This document shows, one piece after another, positions 1-5,522 of a stretch of DNA of 6,096 bases. Within the stretch, counting starts at the first letter, position 1. Each line of letters starts with the position of its first letter. Under the pieces are notes generated by a model. That model was not told the origin of the DNA and ran no database searches. It saw nothing but the letters and a program-made list of their open reading frames with translations. The stretch comes from DATAYF01 sp036272735 (GTDB lineage: Bacteria; Chloroflexota; Ktedonobacteria; Ktedonobacterales; Ktedonobacteraceae). The translations under genes and the position numbers were made by a program. The stretch spans positions 1 through 6,096 of the forward strand of contig DATAYF010000573.1 of assembly GCA_036272735.1 (NCBI GenBank), given 5' to 3'.

Positions 1-91
1 GGTACAACCACACTAAGTGGTGAAGAGCTCGAAAAAAGGACGAGAAATGAGCTCAAAATAGGCAACCTCCACCAGGTAATGTGGTTCTACC
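1..91. repeat. Nested inverted repeat at left edge, possible structured RNA or element end
   Basis: Bases 1-12 pair with 80-91 at 11 of 12 positions (GGTACAACCACA against TGTGGTTCTACC). Inside this, 18-22 (TGGTG) pairs with 70-74 (CACCA), and the two GAGCTC copies at 25-30 and 49-54 pair with each other. The three stems are properly nested, giving one long imperfect hairpin with side bulges. This could be the folded end of a mobile element, a structured RNA or a cruciform site; I do not recognise the family. The outer stem begins at the first base of the window, so it may extend further left. Nothing else is visible from 92 to 226. Confidence 0.5.
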
Positions 92-226
92 AGTTGAGCA
101 ATACCTTCAAAGAAATCCAAGTATATTCTACACTGCCGTTATCATATCATAAAACTGCTTCTTTTCAATAGGTCACAAGGTGTAAATCTCTAGATTCTCA
201 TGAACGATCAAGACTCTTCTTCGCTT

Positions 227-1096
227 TTAATCACGTCCCATCGTTTGGAGCAGGTGAGTATAATTCTCGCGGACTGTCCGAGTGCTGGGATGGTCTTGGC
301 CCAATTGCTGCTCAAAAATCGTCAGGGCTCGCTGGTACAACGGCTCAGCCTCCGTGTACTTCCCCTGCGCATAATAGAGGAGAGCCAGGTTGTTCAGACT
401 GCTGGCCGTGTTGGGATGGGTAACCCCCAACTGCTGCTCCCAGATCGCCAGCGTCCGCTGGTACAACGGTTCCGCTTCCTCATATTTGTCCTGCTCTCGA
501 TAGAGTGCTGCCAGGTTGTTCAGGCTGCTGGCCGTGTTGGGATGCGTAGCTCCTAACTGCTGCTCCCAGATCGCCAGAGCTCGCTGGTATAACGGCTTCG
601 CTTCCTCATATTTGCCTTGCTCATGATAGAGGAGAGCCAGGTTGTTCAGGCTTTGGGCCGTGTTGGGATGCGTAGCCCCCAACTGCTGCTCCCAGATCGC
701 CAGAGCTCGCTTCATCAATGGCTCCGCTTCCTCATATTTGCCCTGCTCTCGATAGAGTGCTGCCAGGTTGTTCAGGCTTTGGGCTGCGTTGGGATGCGTA
801 GCTCCCAACTGCTGCTCCCGATAGTCTAGGATGCTTTTCGTATCAGGAGGTGGCTTCTTCGTTTGAAGTGCAGCCTTTTCAAAGGCGCCCCTGGCATCAC
901 TCCCCGTCTCTTCAGGAAGGGTGCCATCAGCGGTGGCCTGGGTCACGGCAGTTTGTAATTGGGTGAGCAGTGTGGAAAGATCAGCGGAACGCTGCACGGT
1001 ATCAAAGATGAGCGATTGGTCGGATTTGTGGATATCATTGCCGGCGTTTTGCTGTTGGCCGGAAATCTGCTGATGTTCTTGATAATATTGTGCCAT
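227..1096 (-). CDS. Kinesin-light-chain-type TPR repeat protein
   Basis: This 289-residue protein is probably cytoplasmic, with no signal peptide or membrane segment seen. Residues 91-132, 133-174, 175-216 and 217-258 are four 42-residue TPR units of the kinesin-light-chain type (each with LGxTHPN, SLNNLA, LLY or ALY, KYEEAEPLY-like cores), and 259-289 is a diverged capping half-repeat. Such repeats form helical scaffolds that bind partner proteins. Residues 1-90 are Gln-rich at first and then helical and polar; similar N-terminal regions seem to occur in Ktedonobacter accessory proteins, but I cannot name a domain. The start at 1096 is chosen because AAGGAG lies six bases before the ATG; an upstream in-frame ATG at 1159 lacks such a site and would add a stretch encoded by low-complexity DNA. 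No enzymatic domain (NB-ARC, CHAT or similar) is attached, so it is either an adaptor or a stand-alone remnant of a longer repeat protein. The partner is unknown. Confidence 0.85.
   Translation of the reverse strand: MAQYYQEHQQISGQQQNAGNDIHKSDQSLIFDTVQRSADLSTLLTQLQTAVTQATADGTLPEETGSDARGAFEKAALQTKKPPPDTKSILDYREQQLGATHPNAAQSLNNLAALYREQGKYEEAEPLMKRALAIWEQQLGATHPNTAQSLNNLALLYHEQGKYEEAKPLYQRALAIWEQQLGATHPNTASSLNNLAALYREQDKYEEAEPLYQRTLAIWEQQLGVTHPNTASSLNNLALLYYAQGKYTEAEPLYQRALTIFEQQLGQDHPSTRTVRENYTHLLQTMGRD
300..829 (-). repeat. 126-bp tandem repeats encoding the TPR units
   Basis: The segment CAACTGCTGCTCCCAGATCG, or a close variant, recurs with an exact 126-bp period near 300, 426, 552, 678 and 804. 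Each period is one 42-residue TPR. The central units are much more alike at the DNA level than the first and last, pointing to recent duplication or gene conversion. The period is constant and every unit is coding, so this is an intragenic repeat. Confidence 0.9.
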
Positions 1097-1123
1097 AAAA
1101 AGCTCCTTCGTCGAGTTAACAGA

Positions 1124-1140
1124 GAAAGAAAGAAAGAAAG
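1124..1140. repeat. (GAAA)4 tract beside AT-rich leader
   Basis: Four perfect GAAA units (CTTTC on the coding strand) lie just upstream of the TPR gene's ribosome-binding site, followed by a TA-rich stretch at 1158-1178. The tetranucleotide tract lies in the predicted leader, outside the chosen reading frame start. The TA-rich stretch may hold the promoter of the TPR gene, but no convincing -35/-10 pair is seen. Confidence 0.5.
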
Positions 1141-1178
1141 AGGTCACGTCAGAGTCCATATATCTATATATAACATAT

Positions 1179-1454
1179 TTGAGCAGTAAAATTCATGAAT
1201 GGAATGTCAGAAAGGCTATCTACGGCACATCGCATATCCTTTCACTGGCCGAAGCCAAATATGTCTATGAACCAGAGGCAAAACGACTCATCATCGGTAC
1301 AGGGCAGAATGGAAACGTCAGGCTTTCGGGAGAAGCCGCAGATTACTTCAAGCGCAAGCAGTGTCAGGTGGATCTTCTCTTCACACCCCAAGCAATCCAT
1401 GCCTGGAATGAGGCCGCAGGTCCCATGATTAGCTTGTTTCATGTTGCGTGTTGA
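1179..1454 (+). pseudogene. Mth938-like domain protein (DUF498/AAMDC family), N-terminally truncated
   Basis: The 91-residue product matches the later two thirds of the Mth938-like fold: HILSL (19-23), then the strand and glycine loop IIGTGQNG (38-45), TPQAIHAWN (69-77) and the typical C-terminal end FHVAC (87-91, usually AxxHLTC). Members are usually about 110-125 residues and begin with a YxFG...IDGxxY hairpin, which is missing here. The frame is open upstream to about 1086 but has no ATG or GTG; the only possible start is TTG at 1179, with no Shine-Dalgarno. The region upstream is the leader and opposite-strand start of the TPR gene, and no frame there encodes the missing part. It is therefore best read as a 5'-truncated gene, cut by a rearrangement between about 1100 and 1190. 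Mth938-like proteins have no firmly established biochemical role in bacteria. Family call moderately sure; pseudogene status inferred. Confidence 0.6.
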
Positions 1455-1503
1455 AGAGATCTGGAAAAGCTTCCTCAAGGTCTCACAAACTGTCTTGACA
1501 ATG

Positions 1504-1715
1504 GGCTCACCCACACTTCGCGTGATAAACTGTACAATAAAGCCAACCTTAAAAAGTGAAGGCAGCTTCCGAAGCCAATCGAGCACTATTGGCATCTCAG
1601 CTATGCTAGAGCTTTCACGCAAAGAGCGCATGCACCTTGGTGCACCCCCCAAAGATGAAAGCCATGTGCCCCATGATCTCAACGAGGAGACTTTCAGAGG
1701 AAGTGCGGGTGAGCC
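1504..1715. mobile_element. MITE-like 212-bp element with 16-bp terminal inverted repeats
   Basis: The ends 1504-1519 (GGCTCACCCACACTTC) and 1700-1715 (GAAGTGCGGGTGAGCC) are inverted copies matching at 15 of 16 positions. The interior has no convincing gene, though it contains a small palindrome TGCACC-TT-GGTGCA at 1631-1644. Size, lack of a gene and matched ends fit a miniature inverted-repeat element moved in trans. No target-site duplication is obvious in the flanks, so the exact tips are uncertain. It sits in the gap between the Mth938-like remnant and the DUF3841 gene and ends 24 bases before the DUF3841 start codon, so it has replaced or become that gene's upstream region. Confidence 0.6.
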
Positions 1716-1739
1716 GCTGAAAAGAAAGGCAACGCCTCG

Positions 1740-2393
1740 ATGCTGGTTTGGACTATTCAATCCTTTCAGGTATGGGAAAAGCTCCAACAAGAAGGCCTCA
1801 TTTACGGTCCTGGACCCGACCTCATCAGTCTGGCGGATGAGTCCTGGCAATGGCAGACCGCCTATGAGTGGATGGCCGAGCAAATGGAGAGACGCATTGG
1901 AAAGAGGCCCAAGTCGGACATGTATCCACTGTGGGCCTGGTCTCAGTGGAGAGATGCCACCCATCGCAAGCCGGATCTTCGGAGCCCTGGCCATCTTGCT
2001 CCAGGAACCAGAGGAGTTCGTCTCGCTTGTGAGATCCCCAACGATCAGATTCTGCTCTCCGATTTTATGCTCTGGCATCATGCACTCAACTATGGATATC
2101 TCTCCCTGAGTCAAGCAGAAGAGGAAGCCTTTGAGACCGAACTGGCGTTGTGTAGCCTCACTCACACGCCGTCAGGACCACTCTCCAATCCGGTTTTCCA
2201 TCAGAGGATCCTCGATAGCTGGCAGCGCATCTTTGATCTGGAGAGCGTTGGCAACCCAGACTGGCTCGGCGACCAGACACGAGACGAAAAAGTGATCCAG
2301 GGAACCTTCTGGCAACTCTCTCTCGATCAGGTCCGAGAGATCACCGTTTTTACCAGCAGGCGGTCTGGCCCGGTGTCACGTAAGTTGTCATGA
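1740..2393 (+). CDS. DUF3841 family protein
   Basis: The 217-residue soluble protein shows the recognisable motif series of DUF3841: WTIQS at the N terminus (4-8), AYEWMAEQMERRIG (41-54), PLWAW (63-67), KPDLR (77-81), LLSDFMLWHHALN (105-117), SWQRIFDL (160-167) and the C-terminal FWQLSLDQV (190-198) with VFTSRR. The length is close to family normal, with an extra tail of about ten residues. The start at 1740 is supported by the WTIQ motif lying immediately after it; the ribosome site is weak (AAAGG eleven bases upstream). The family's function is not known; conserved Trp, His and Asp residues hint at a ligand-binding or enzymatic fold, but nothing here proves it. The gene appears intact. Its upstream DNA is the inverted-repeat element, so its promoter may lie inside or beyond that element. 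Confidence 0.85.
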   Translation: MLVWTIQSFQVWEKLQQEGLIYGPGPDLISLADESWQWQTAYEWMAEQMERRIGKRPKSDMYPLWAWSQWRDATHRKPDLRSPGHLAPGTRGVRLACEIPNDQILLSDFMLWHHALNYGYLSLSQAEEEAFETELALCSLTHTPSGPLSNPVFHQRILDSWQRIFDLESVGNPDWLGDQTRDEKVIQGTFWQLSLDQVREITVFTSRRSGPVSRKLS

Positions 2394-2410
2394 AATAGTC
2401 TGTCAGCCAA

Positions 2411-2446
2411 TGGCTCACCCGCATCGCGCAAAATGCGGGTGAGCCA
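2411..2446. repeat. 14-bp perfect palindrome with 8-nt loop, REP-like
   Basis: TGGCTCACCCGCAT (2411-2424) and ATGCGGGTGAGCCA (2433-2446) are perfect inverted copies around CGCGCAAA. The core GGCTCACCCGCA is also the end sequence of the element at 1504-1715, so this looks like the two ends of that repeat family joined with almost no interior, or a stand-alone repetitive palindrome. It lies 17 bases after the DUF3841 stop. It could help end transcription, but no T-run follows it on either strand. Confidence 0.75.
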
Positions 2447-2462
2447 ACAAACCTCATGCGCC

Positions 2463-2534
2463 TTACATAGCATTCTGCGCTACTGGCTTCACGATACTCC
2501 TGATTTTCTTCCCCTTTGGTTGCTCGTGGATCAT
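2463..2534 (-). CDS. Small 23-codon ORF with strong ribosome-binding site
   Basis: On the minus strand AGGAGGT is followed by six bases (TTAACC) and ATG, then 23 codons and TAA. The peptide starts MIHEQPKGKKIRSIVK and is basic. The Shine-Dalgarno is the best in the window, which is the main argument that it is, or was, translated. It stops 17 bases short of the 2411-2446 palindrome, so it may be a true small protein, a leader peptide, or the first codons of a gene lost in a rearrangement. No homology recognised. Confidence 0.35.
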   Translation of the reverse strand: MIHEQPKGKKIRSIVKPVAQNAM

Positions 2535-2573
2535 GGTTAAACCTCCTCAACGTGCATTTCAACTTCACCAGAA

Positions 2574-2981
2574 GTGAATGGCATTCGCCTGGAGAATGTG
2601 ATTGAGGCTGGAGAGCGTTTACCAGGCTTGGCTGCTGTCTGGATCGTTGGCAGTGTGGAAGAACGCAGTGCGATAGTCAAAGAGATTCTAGAGCCTGGTA
2701 GATTGCATTACGACGTGGAGACGAAAGAAATCGCAGCTATTACGCCACGTCCGGCATTTTTGCCCGTATTGAGATTGCTTGAAGGGGTGATTGAATACGA
2801 AGAAGCCACCGGGACGTTAGTCACATCACGGTGGCGTCAACGGAACCGACGGGCTACGGCTACTCTCACCAGTGTTAATCCACTTCGTTTCTCCCTCTCG
2901 TTTCCTCGCACAGAAGCTCCAACAGACCTTAACTCAATTGCAAGCAAAGCGTATGCTGCACTCAACAAAAAAGTTTTCTAA
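2574..2981 (+). pseudogene. C-terminal remnant of a large serine recombinase (probable)
   Basis: The 135-codon ORF opens with GTG at 2574 and has no good ribosome site; the frame is open only back to 2541, with no ATG. Residues 18-66 resemble the segment near the C terminus of large serine recombinases: a Trp (23) followed by SVEERSAIVKEILEP (27-41), then YDVETKEIAAITPRPAFLP (46-64), equivalent to the usual ATPEERREL...I-x-x-I-x-PRPxFxP pattern. The catalytic resolvase domain, recombinase domain and zinc ribbon, normally 300-400 residues upstream, are absent; the upstream DNA instead holds a palindrome and a divergent small ORF. I read this as the tail of a broken integrase-type gene, marking an old integration or deletion. 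It could alternatively be an unrelated small protein. It ends 30 bases from the convergent MFS gene, with no terminator visible between them. Confidence 0.45.
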
Positions 2982-3011
2982 CGGTATCGAAAATGGGGGT
3001 GACTCATGTTT

Positions 3012-4595
3012 CTAATCGCTCAACACCGGTTCGCGTTCCAGCACCACTTCTTCTCCACGCGCTCTTGCCTCTTTAAAAGCCTGAAGCGCAGGATCGCGAC
3101 CAAGAATTAAGGCCAGAACAATAGAGACCGTGCAGAAGATCACTATCACCAGGAAGGTATCGTTCAGGCCAAAGGTGCCTGCATTATGGGCGACGCAAGC
3201 ATGGAGAGCAGCCTGATTGAACGTAGGACCGGCGGCCTGGACGCAGGTTGCTGCGGTCCCGTTGAACTGGTGCGTTGCCAGGCCTGCCTGAATTGATTTT
3301 CCGATATCCAGACCATAATTTGTTCCCTGCTGGGTCAGATAAGTAGTGAGAGTCGCGACCCCGATGGCACTGGCAACCATGCGGGTTACCGTAACCAGGG
3401 AGGAAGCCTTCGCCATCGCTCTGTTGCTCACTGCCGATACGGCCACTGTCTGTAAGGCTGGCATCGTAAAGCCCATTCCCAGGCCGCGTAGGATCAACCA
3501 GATTTGCAGCGACTGGCCGGAGGTATTTACATTCAGCCGGGTCAGGCTGTACGTGCCAGCAGCCAGCAGCACCAGGCCAGTTACAGTCAGAATACGCGGA
3601 CCAACCCGGTTGTACAGAGCCCCGGAGAGAGCCATGCCGACGCCCATTGCGAGCCCCTGGCTGATCAGCAATTCACCTGTCGTCAGCGCAGTGTGGCCCT
3701 GAATGTTCTCAAAAAAGAGTGGGAGCAAGAACAGGCTACCAAAGAGTACTCCAGCAACGACCCACAGCACTATATTCGAGATCGTGAATGTATAGTTTGC
3801 GAAAAGACGCAGATCTATCACCGGGTCACTCACACGCAACTCGACCACGACAAAGGCCGCCAGCACTACCGCGCCGACGACAACGAAGGTCATTACGGTA
3901 GCATTGCCCCAGCCTTTCGAGCCCGCCTCGGTAATGCCGTAGACCAGAGCGGTAAAGCCGATCATCGAGAGGGCCAGGCCCAGAATGTCAAAGCGCCGTT
4001 TGCTCGTTGGGGGTGCCGAATTCTCGGCATCCGCTTCTCGTCCAGGCAATACCAGCACTGCCAGGATCAGCGCCACTATCCCAATGGGTACATTGATGAT
4101 AAAGATCGCGTTCCAGGAGAAACTTGTGCTCAGGTAGCCGCCGATTGTGGGGCCAAAGGCTGGTGCCATCATCACTGGAATACCCAGTACCGCATTTGCC
4201 ATCCCACGCTTGGATGGCGGGAAGATGCGAAAAATGATCGCAAACGCAATCGGAAGCAGCGCGCCACCGCCAATGCCCTGAAAGACACGGAAGGCGATTA
4301 ATGCTTCATTCGTCGAAGCCAGTGCACACAACGCCGAGCCAATAGTAAACAAGATCAGCGCAGACAGAAAAACCAGCTTTGCGCCGATACGGTCGCTGAG
4401 ATAGCCAACGATAGGAATTACTGCCGCCTGAGCCAGGAAATAGGCGGAGGCCACCCACGTTATTGTTTCAAAATCAGTATGGAAGGCCTTTTGCATTTGT
4501 GGAAGCGTCACACTCACGATAGTATTATCTAGAACAGCCATAAACAGGCCCAGAGACACTACAGCCGCCACCCGCCATTGATATCCTTTTGTCAT
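3012..4595 (-). CDS. DHA2-family (EmrB/QacA-type, 14-TM) MFS drug exporter
   Basis: The 527-residue inner-membrane protein is expected to export small hydrophobic or cationic compounds in exchange for protons. MFS signatures are in order: the DHA2 motif LDNTIVSVTLP in TM1 (22-32, with the membrane-embedded Asp23), motif A GYLSDRIGAK in the TM2-3 loop (64-73), motif B RVFQG in TM4 (103-107), and the antiporter motif C ending GPTIGG in TM5 (138-153). Hydrophobic segments continue to a fourteenth helix; a long loop before it carries two Cys. Length is typical for the 14-TM DHA2 group (about 480-550). The ATG overlaps the tetR stop codon by four bases (ATGA), so translation is probably coupled, with GGAAAGG upstream inside tetR. 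It is co-transcribed with and presumably controlled by that regulator. Substrate cannot be told from sequence. A complete gene with no sign of damage. Confidence 0.93.
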   Translation of the reverse strand: MTKGYQWRVAAVVSLGLFMAVLDNTIVSVTLPQMQKAFHTDFETITWVASAYFLAQAAVIPIVGYLSDRIGAKLVFLSALILFTIGSALCALASTNEALIAFRVFQGIGGGALLPIAFAIIFRIFPPSKRGMANAVLGIPVMMAPAFGPTIGGYLSTSFSWNAIFIINVPIGIVALILAVLVLPGREADAENSAPPTSKRRFDILGLALSMIGFTALVYGITEAGSKGWGNATVMTFVVVGAVVLAAFVVVELRVSDPVIDLRLFANYTFTISNIVLWVVAGVLFGSLFLLPLFFENIQGHTALTTGELLISQGLAMGVGMALSGALYNRVGPRILTVTGLVLLAAGTYSLTRLNVNTSGQSLQIWLILRGLGMGFTMPALQTVAVSAVSNRAMAKASSLVTVTRMVASAIGVATLTTYLTQQGTNYGLDIGKSIQAGLATHQFNGTAATCVQAAGPTFNQAALHACVAHNAGTFGLNDTFLVIVIFCTVSIVLALILGRDPALQAFKEARARGEEVVLEREPVLSD

Positions 4596-5275
4596 ATTTC
4601 AGACCTTTCCAGAGATGGATTGACGATGCCATGTAAGACGAGTTCAACAATCTGCTGGCGCGCAAATACCAGAGATTCCGGTTGGTTGGTCGGAGATTCA
4701 CCGAGGAACCACTCGTAGCGCGGAAGGTTGAGCAAATACAGAACGCACAGGTGGATGATGCTTACGAACACGAAACGTGTGTTGAGCTTCGGGTTGATGA
4801 TGCCCATCTCCTGGGCTTTTTGTAAAAAGCTCCTCAGGCAAATCATGCAGGCTCTATGTTCCTCAAGCCCTTCCCTATTTCCCAGAAATGTATGCCAGCC
4901 CTCGGCAGATTCCCAGGCCATAATGCGCAAGTTACGCGGATTTTGCGACAGAAACGTGAGATAGCGATCTATGCTTAACTCCAGGAAAATGCGCAACCGA
5001 CTGCCGCTCACCTCGTCGCTACACTGCGCGAAGGCCGTGAGTGGCTCCAGGTATTCGTCCATCATACGCTTCTTGAGCCTCACCATAATCGCCCCGTAGA
5101 GCCCCTCTTTATCTCCAAAGTAGTGGAAGATGAGACTCTTGTTGTACCCCGCCTCTGCTCCGATGGTTTCGATGCGCGCTCCGGCAAATCCATCGCGTGC
5201 GAACACTTCTTCTGCGGCCTCCAGAATGGCCTCGCGCGCGACTTCGGCGTCACGTTGGCGAATAACTCTACCCAC
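4592..5275 (-). CDS. TetR/AcrR-family transcriptional regulator
   Basis: The 227-residue protein has a canonical N-terminal TetR DNA-binding domain at about residues 9-60: helix 1 AREAILEAAEEVFARDGF (13-30), then the helix-turn-helix ending in GYNKSLIFHYFGDKEGLY (43-60), where the HYF core is typical. The remaining 165 residues are helical and Leu/Phe-rich, as expected for a dimerising ligand-binding domain. The start is GTG at 5275; no other start codon exists in frame before a stop, and AGAGGAA lies eleven bases upstream. The gene is first in an operon with the MFS pump, the usual arrangement for a local repressor whose inducer is a pump substrate. The 29-bp palindrome and promoter upstream are the likely autoregulatory target. 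Confidence 0.93.
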   Translation of the reverse strand: MGRVIRQRDAEVAREAILEAAEEVFARDGFAGARIETIGAEAGYNKSLIFHYFGDKEGLYGAIMVRLKKRMMDEYLEPLTAFAQCSDEVSGSRLRIFLELSIDRYLTFLSQNPRNLRIMAWESAEGWHTFLGNREGLEEHRACMICLRSFLQKAQEMGIINPKLNTRFVFVSIIHLCVLYLLNLPRYEWFLGESPTNQPESLVFARQQIVELVLHGIVNPSLERSEI

Positions 5276-5318
5276 TTTTGCGCCTGTTCCTCTCTTTTGT
5301 TCACTAATTGGTTCACTG

Positions 5319-5347
5319 GATTAATCAAGTAGTTAACTTAATTAATC
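5319..5347. promoter_or_regulatory. Candidate TetR operator, 29-bp near-palindrome
   Basis: GATTAATCAAGT (5319-5330) and ACTTAATTAATC (5336-5347) are inverted copies at 11 of 12 positions around a 5-base centre. The direct repeat ATTAATCA also recurs at 5320 and 5341, 21 bp (two helical turns) apart. The site begins about four bases after the predicted tetR transcription start, so a bound TetR dimer would block initiation or early elongation of the tetR-MFS transcript. Confidence 0.7.
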
Positions 5348-5348
5348 A

Positions 5349-5368
5349 GATGGTTAGATAATACCATC
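5349..5368. promoter_or_regulatory. Second candidate operator over the tetR -10 box
   Basis: GATGGT (5349-5354) and ACCATC (5363-5368) form a perfect 6-bp inverted repeat with 8 bases between; the tetR -10 hexamer lies within it. The length suits a TetR half-site pair, but its sequence differs from the 29-bp palindrome next to it, so it may bind something else or be chance. Confidence 0.35.
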
Positions 5369-5386
5369 AAGCATTGCGAATGTCAA
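5358..5386 (-). promoter_or_regulatory. tetR-MFS operon promoter
   Basis: On the minus strand, TTGACA (5386-5381) and TATTAT (5363-5358) are separated by exactly 17 bp, close to the sigma-70/SigA consensus. The predicted start near 5351 gives a leader of about 75 bases before the GTG of tetR and places the 29-bp palindrome directly in the initial transcribed region. Confidence 0.75.
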
Positions 5387-5402
5387 GATTCTACCTATAA
5401 AT

Positions 5403-5448
5403 CGCCTTTGAGGGCCCCTGGTCTTCAGCCAAGGGGGTGAAAAAGGCG
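5403..5448. mobile_element. Left-end hairpin of a TnpB (IS200/IS605-superfamily) element
   Basis: CGCCTTT (5403-5409) pairs with AAAGGCG (5442-5448), and inside it CCCCTGG (5416-5422 region) pairs with CCAAGGGG with one bulged A, around TCTTCAG. Long imperfect subterminal hairpins with bulges are the recognition feature of IS200/IS605-type ends, and this one lies upstream of tnpB as expected of the left end. A second weaker hairpin follows at 5460-5486 (GGGCTTGGG against CCCTTGCCC, two T-T mismatches). The precise tip, probably around 5390-5402, cannot be fixed without an empty-site comparison. No tnpA is present upstream; the space is taken by tetR. Confidence 0.55.
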
Positions 5449-5486
5449 TTCCTTGTTTGGGGCTTGGGTTGGGTATTCCCTTGCCC

Positions 5487-5516
5487 TTGACATTTTCTAA
5501 TCATTTGAGGTAGAAT
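5487..5516 (+). promoter_or_regulatory. tnpB promoter, probably giving a leaderless mRNA
   Basis: TTGACA (5487-5492) and TAGAAT (5511-5516) are spaced by 18 bp. The first base expected to be transcribed, about seven bases beyond the -10 box, coincides with the ATG at 5523; an earlier in-frame ATG at 5517 would not be transcribed. There is thus no room for a Shine-Dalgarno site. Confidence 0.6.
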
Positions 5517-5522
5517 ATGCAT

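Noticed and set aside
29..111. tRNA gene on the minus strand
   Set aside because: A D-arm-like string is present, but the anticodon arm does not form a 5-bp stem with a 7-base loop, the TTCGA string has no supporting stem and no acceptor pairing fits.
185..196. AATCTCTAGATT palindrome downstream of the TPR gene as terminator
   Set aside because: Only five A/T-rich pairs with a two-base centre; too weak to form a terminator.
300..829. Regular repeats as a CRISPR array
   Set aside because: The 126-bp period is contiguous, with no unique spacers, and is fully explained by the TPR coding units.
959..1189. 76-codon plus-strand frame with a hydrophobic stretch
   Set aside because: Antisense to the N-terminal part of the TPR protein; it does not supply the missing start of the Mth938-like protein.
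1441..2109. 222-codon plus-strand frame through the inverted-repeat element
   Set aside because: It overlaps DUF3841 in another frame, has no ribosome site and no family resemblance.
1242..2165. 307-codon open frame on the minus strand opposite Mth938-like and DUF3841 sequence
   Set aside because: It is antisense to two recognisable protein families and crosses the inverted-repeat element; its translation is Ser/Arg/Pro-rich with no recognisable domain.
2411..2446. Palindrome as an intrinsic terminator of DUF3841
   Set aside because: The stem is strong but no T-run follows on either strand; it shares its core with the element ends instead.
3504..4301. 265-codon plus-strand frame inside the MFS gene
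   Set aside because: Antisense shadow of the well-supported exporter; composition rich in Gln, His and Arg, as expected of a shadow frame.
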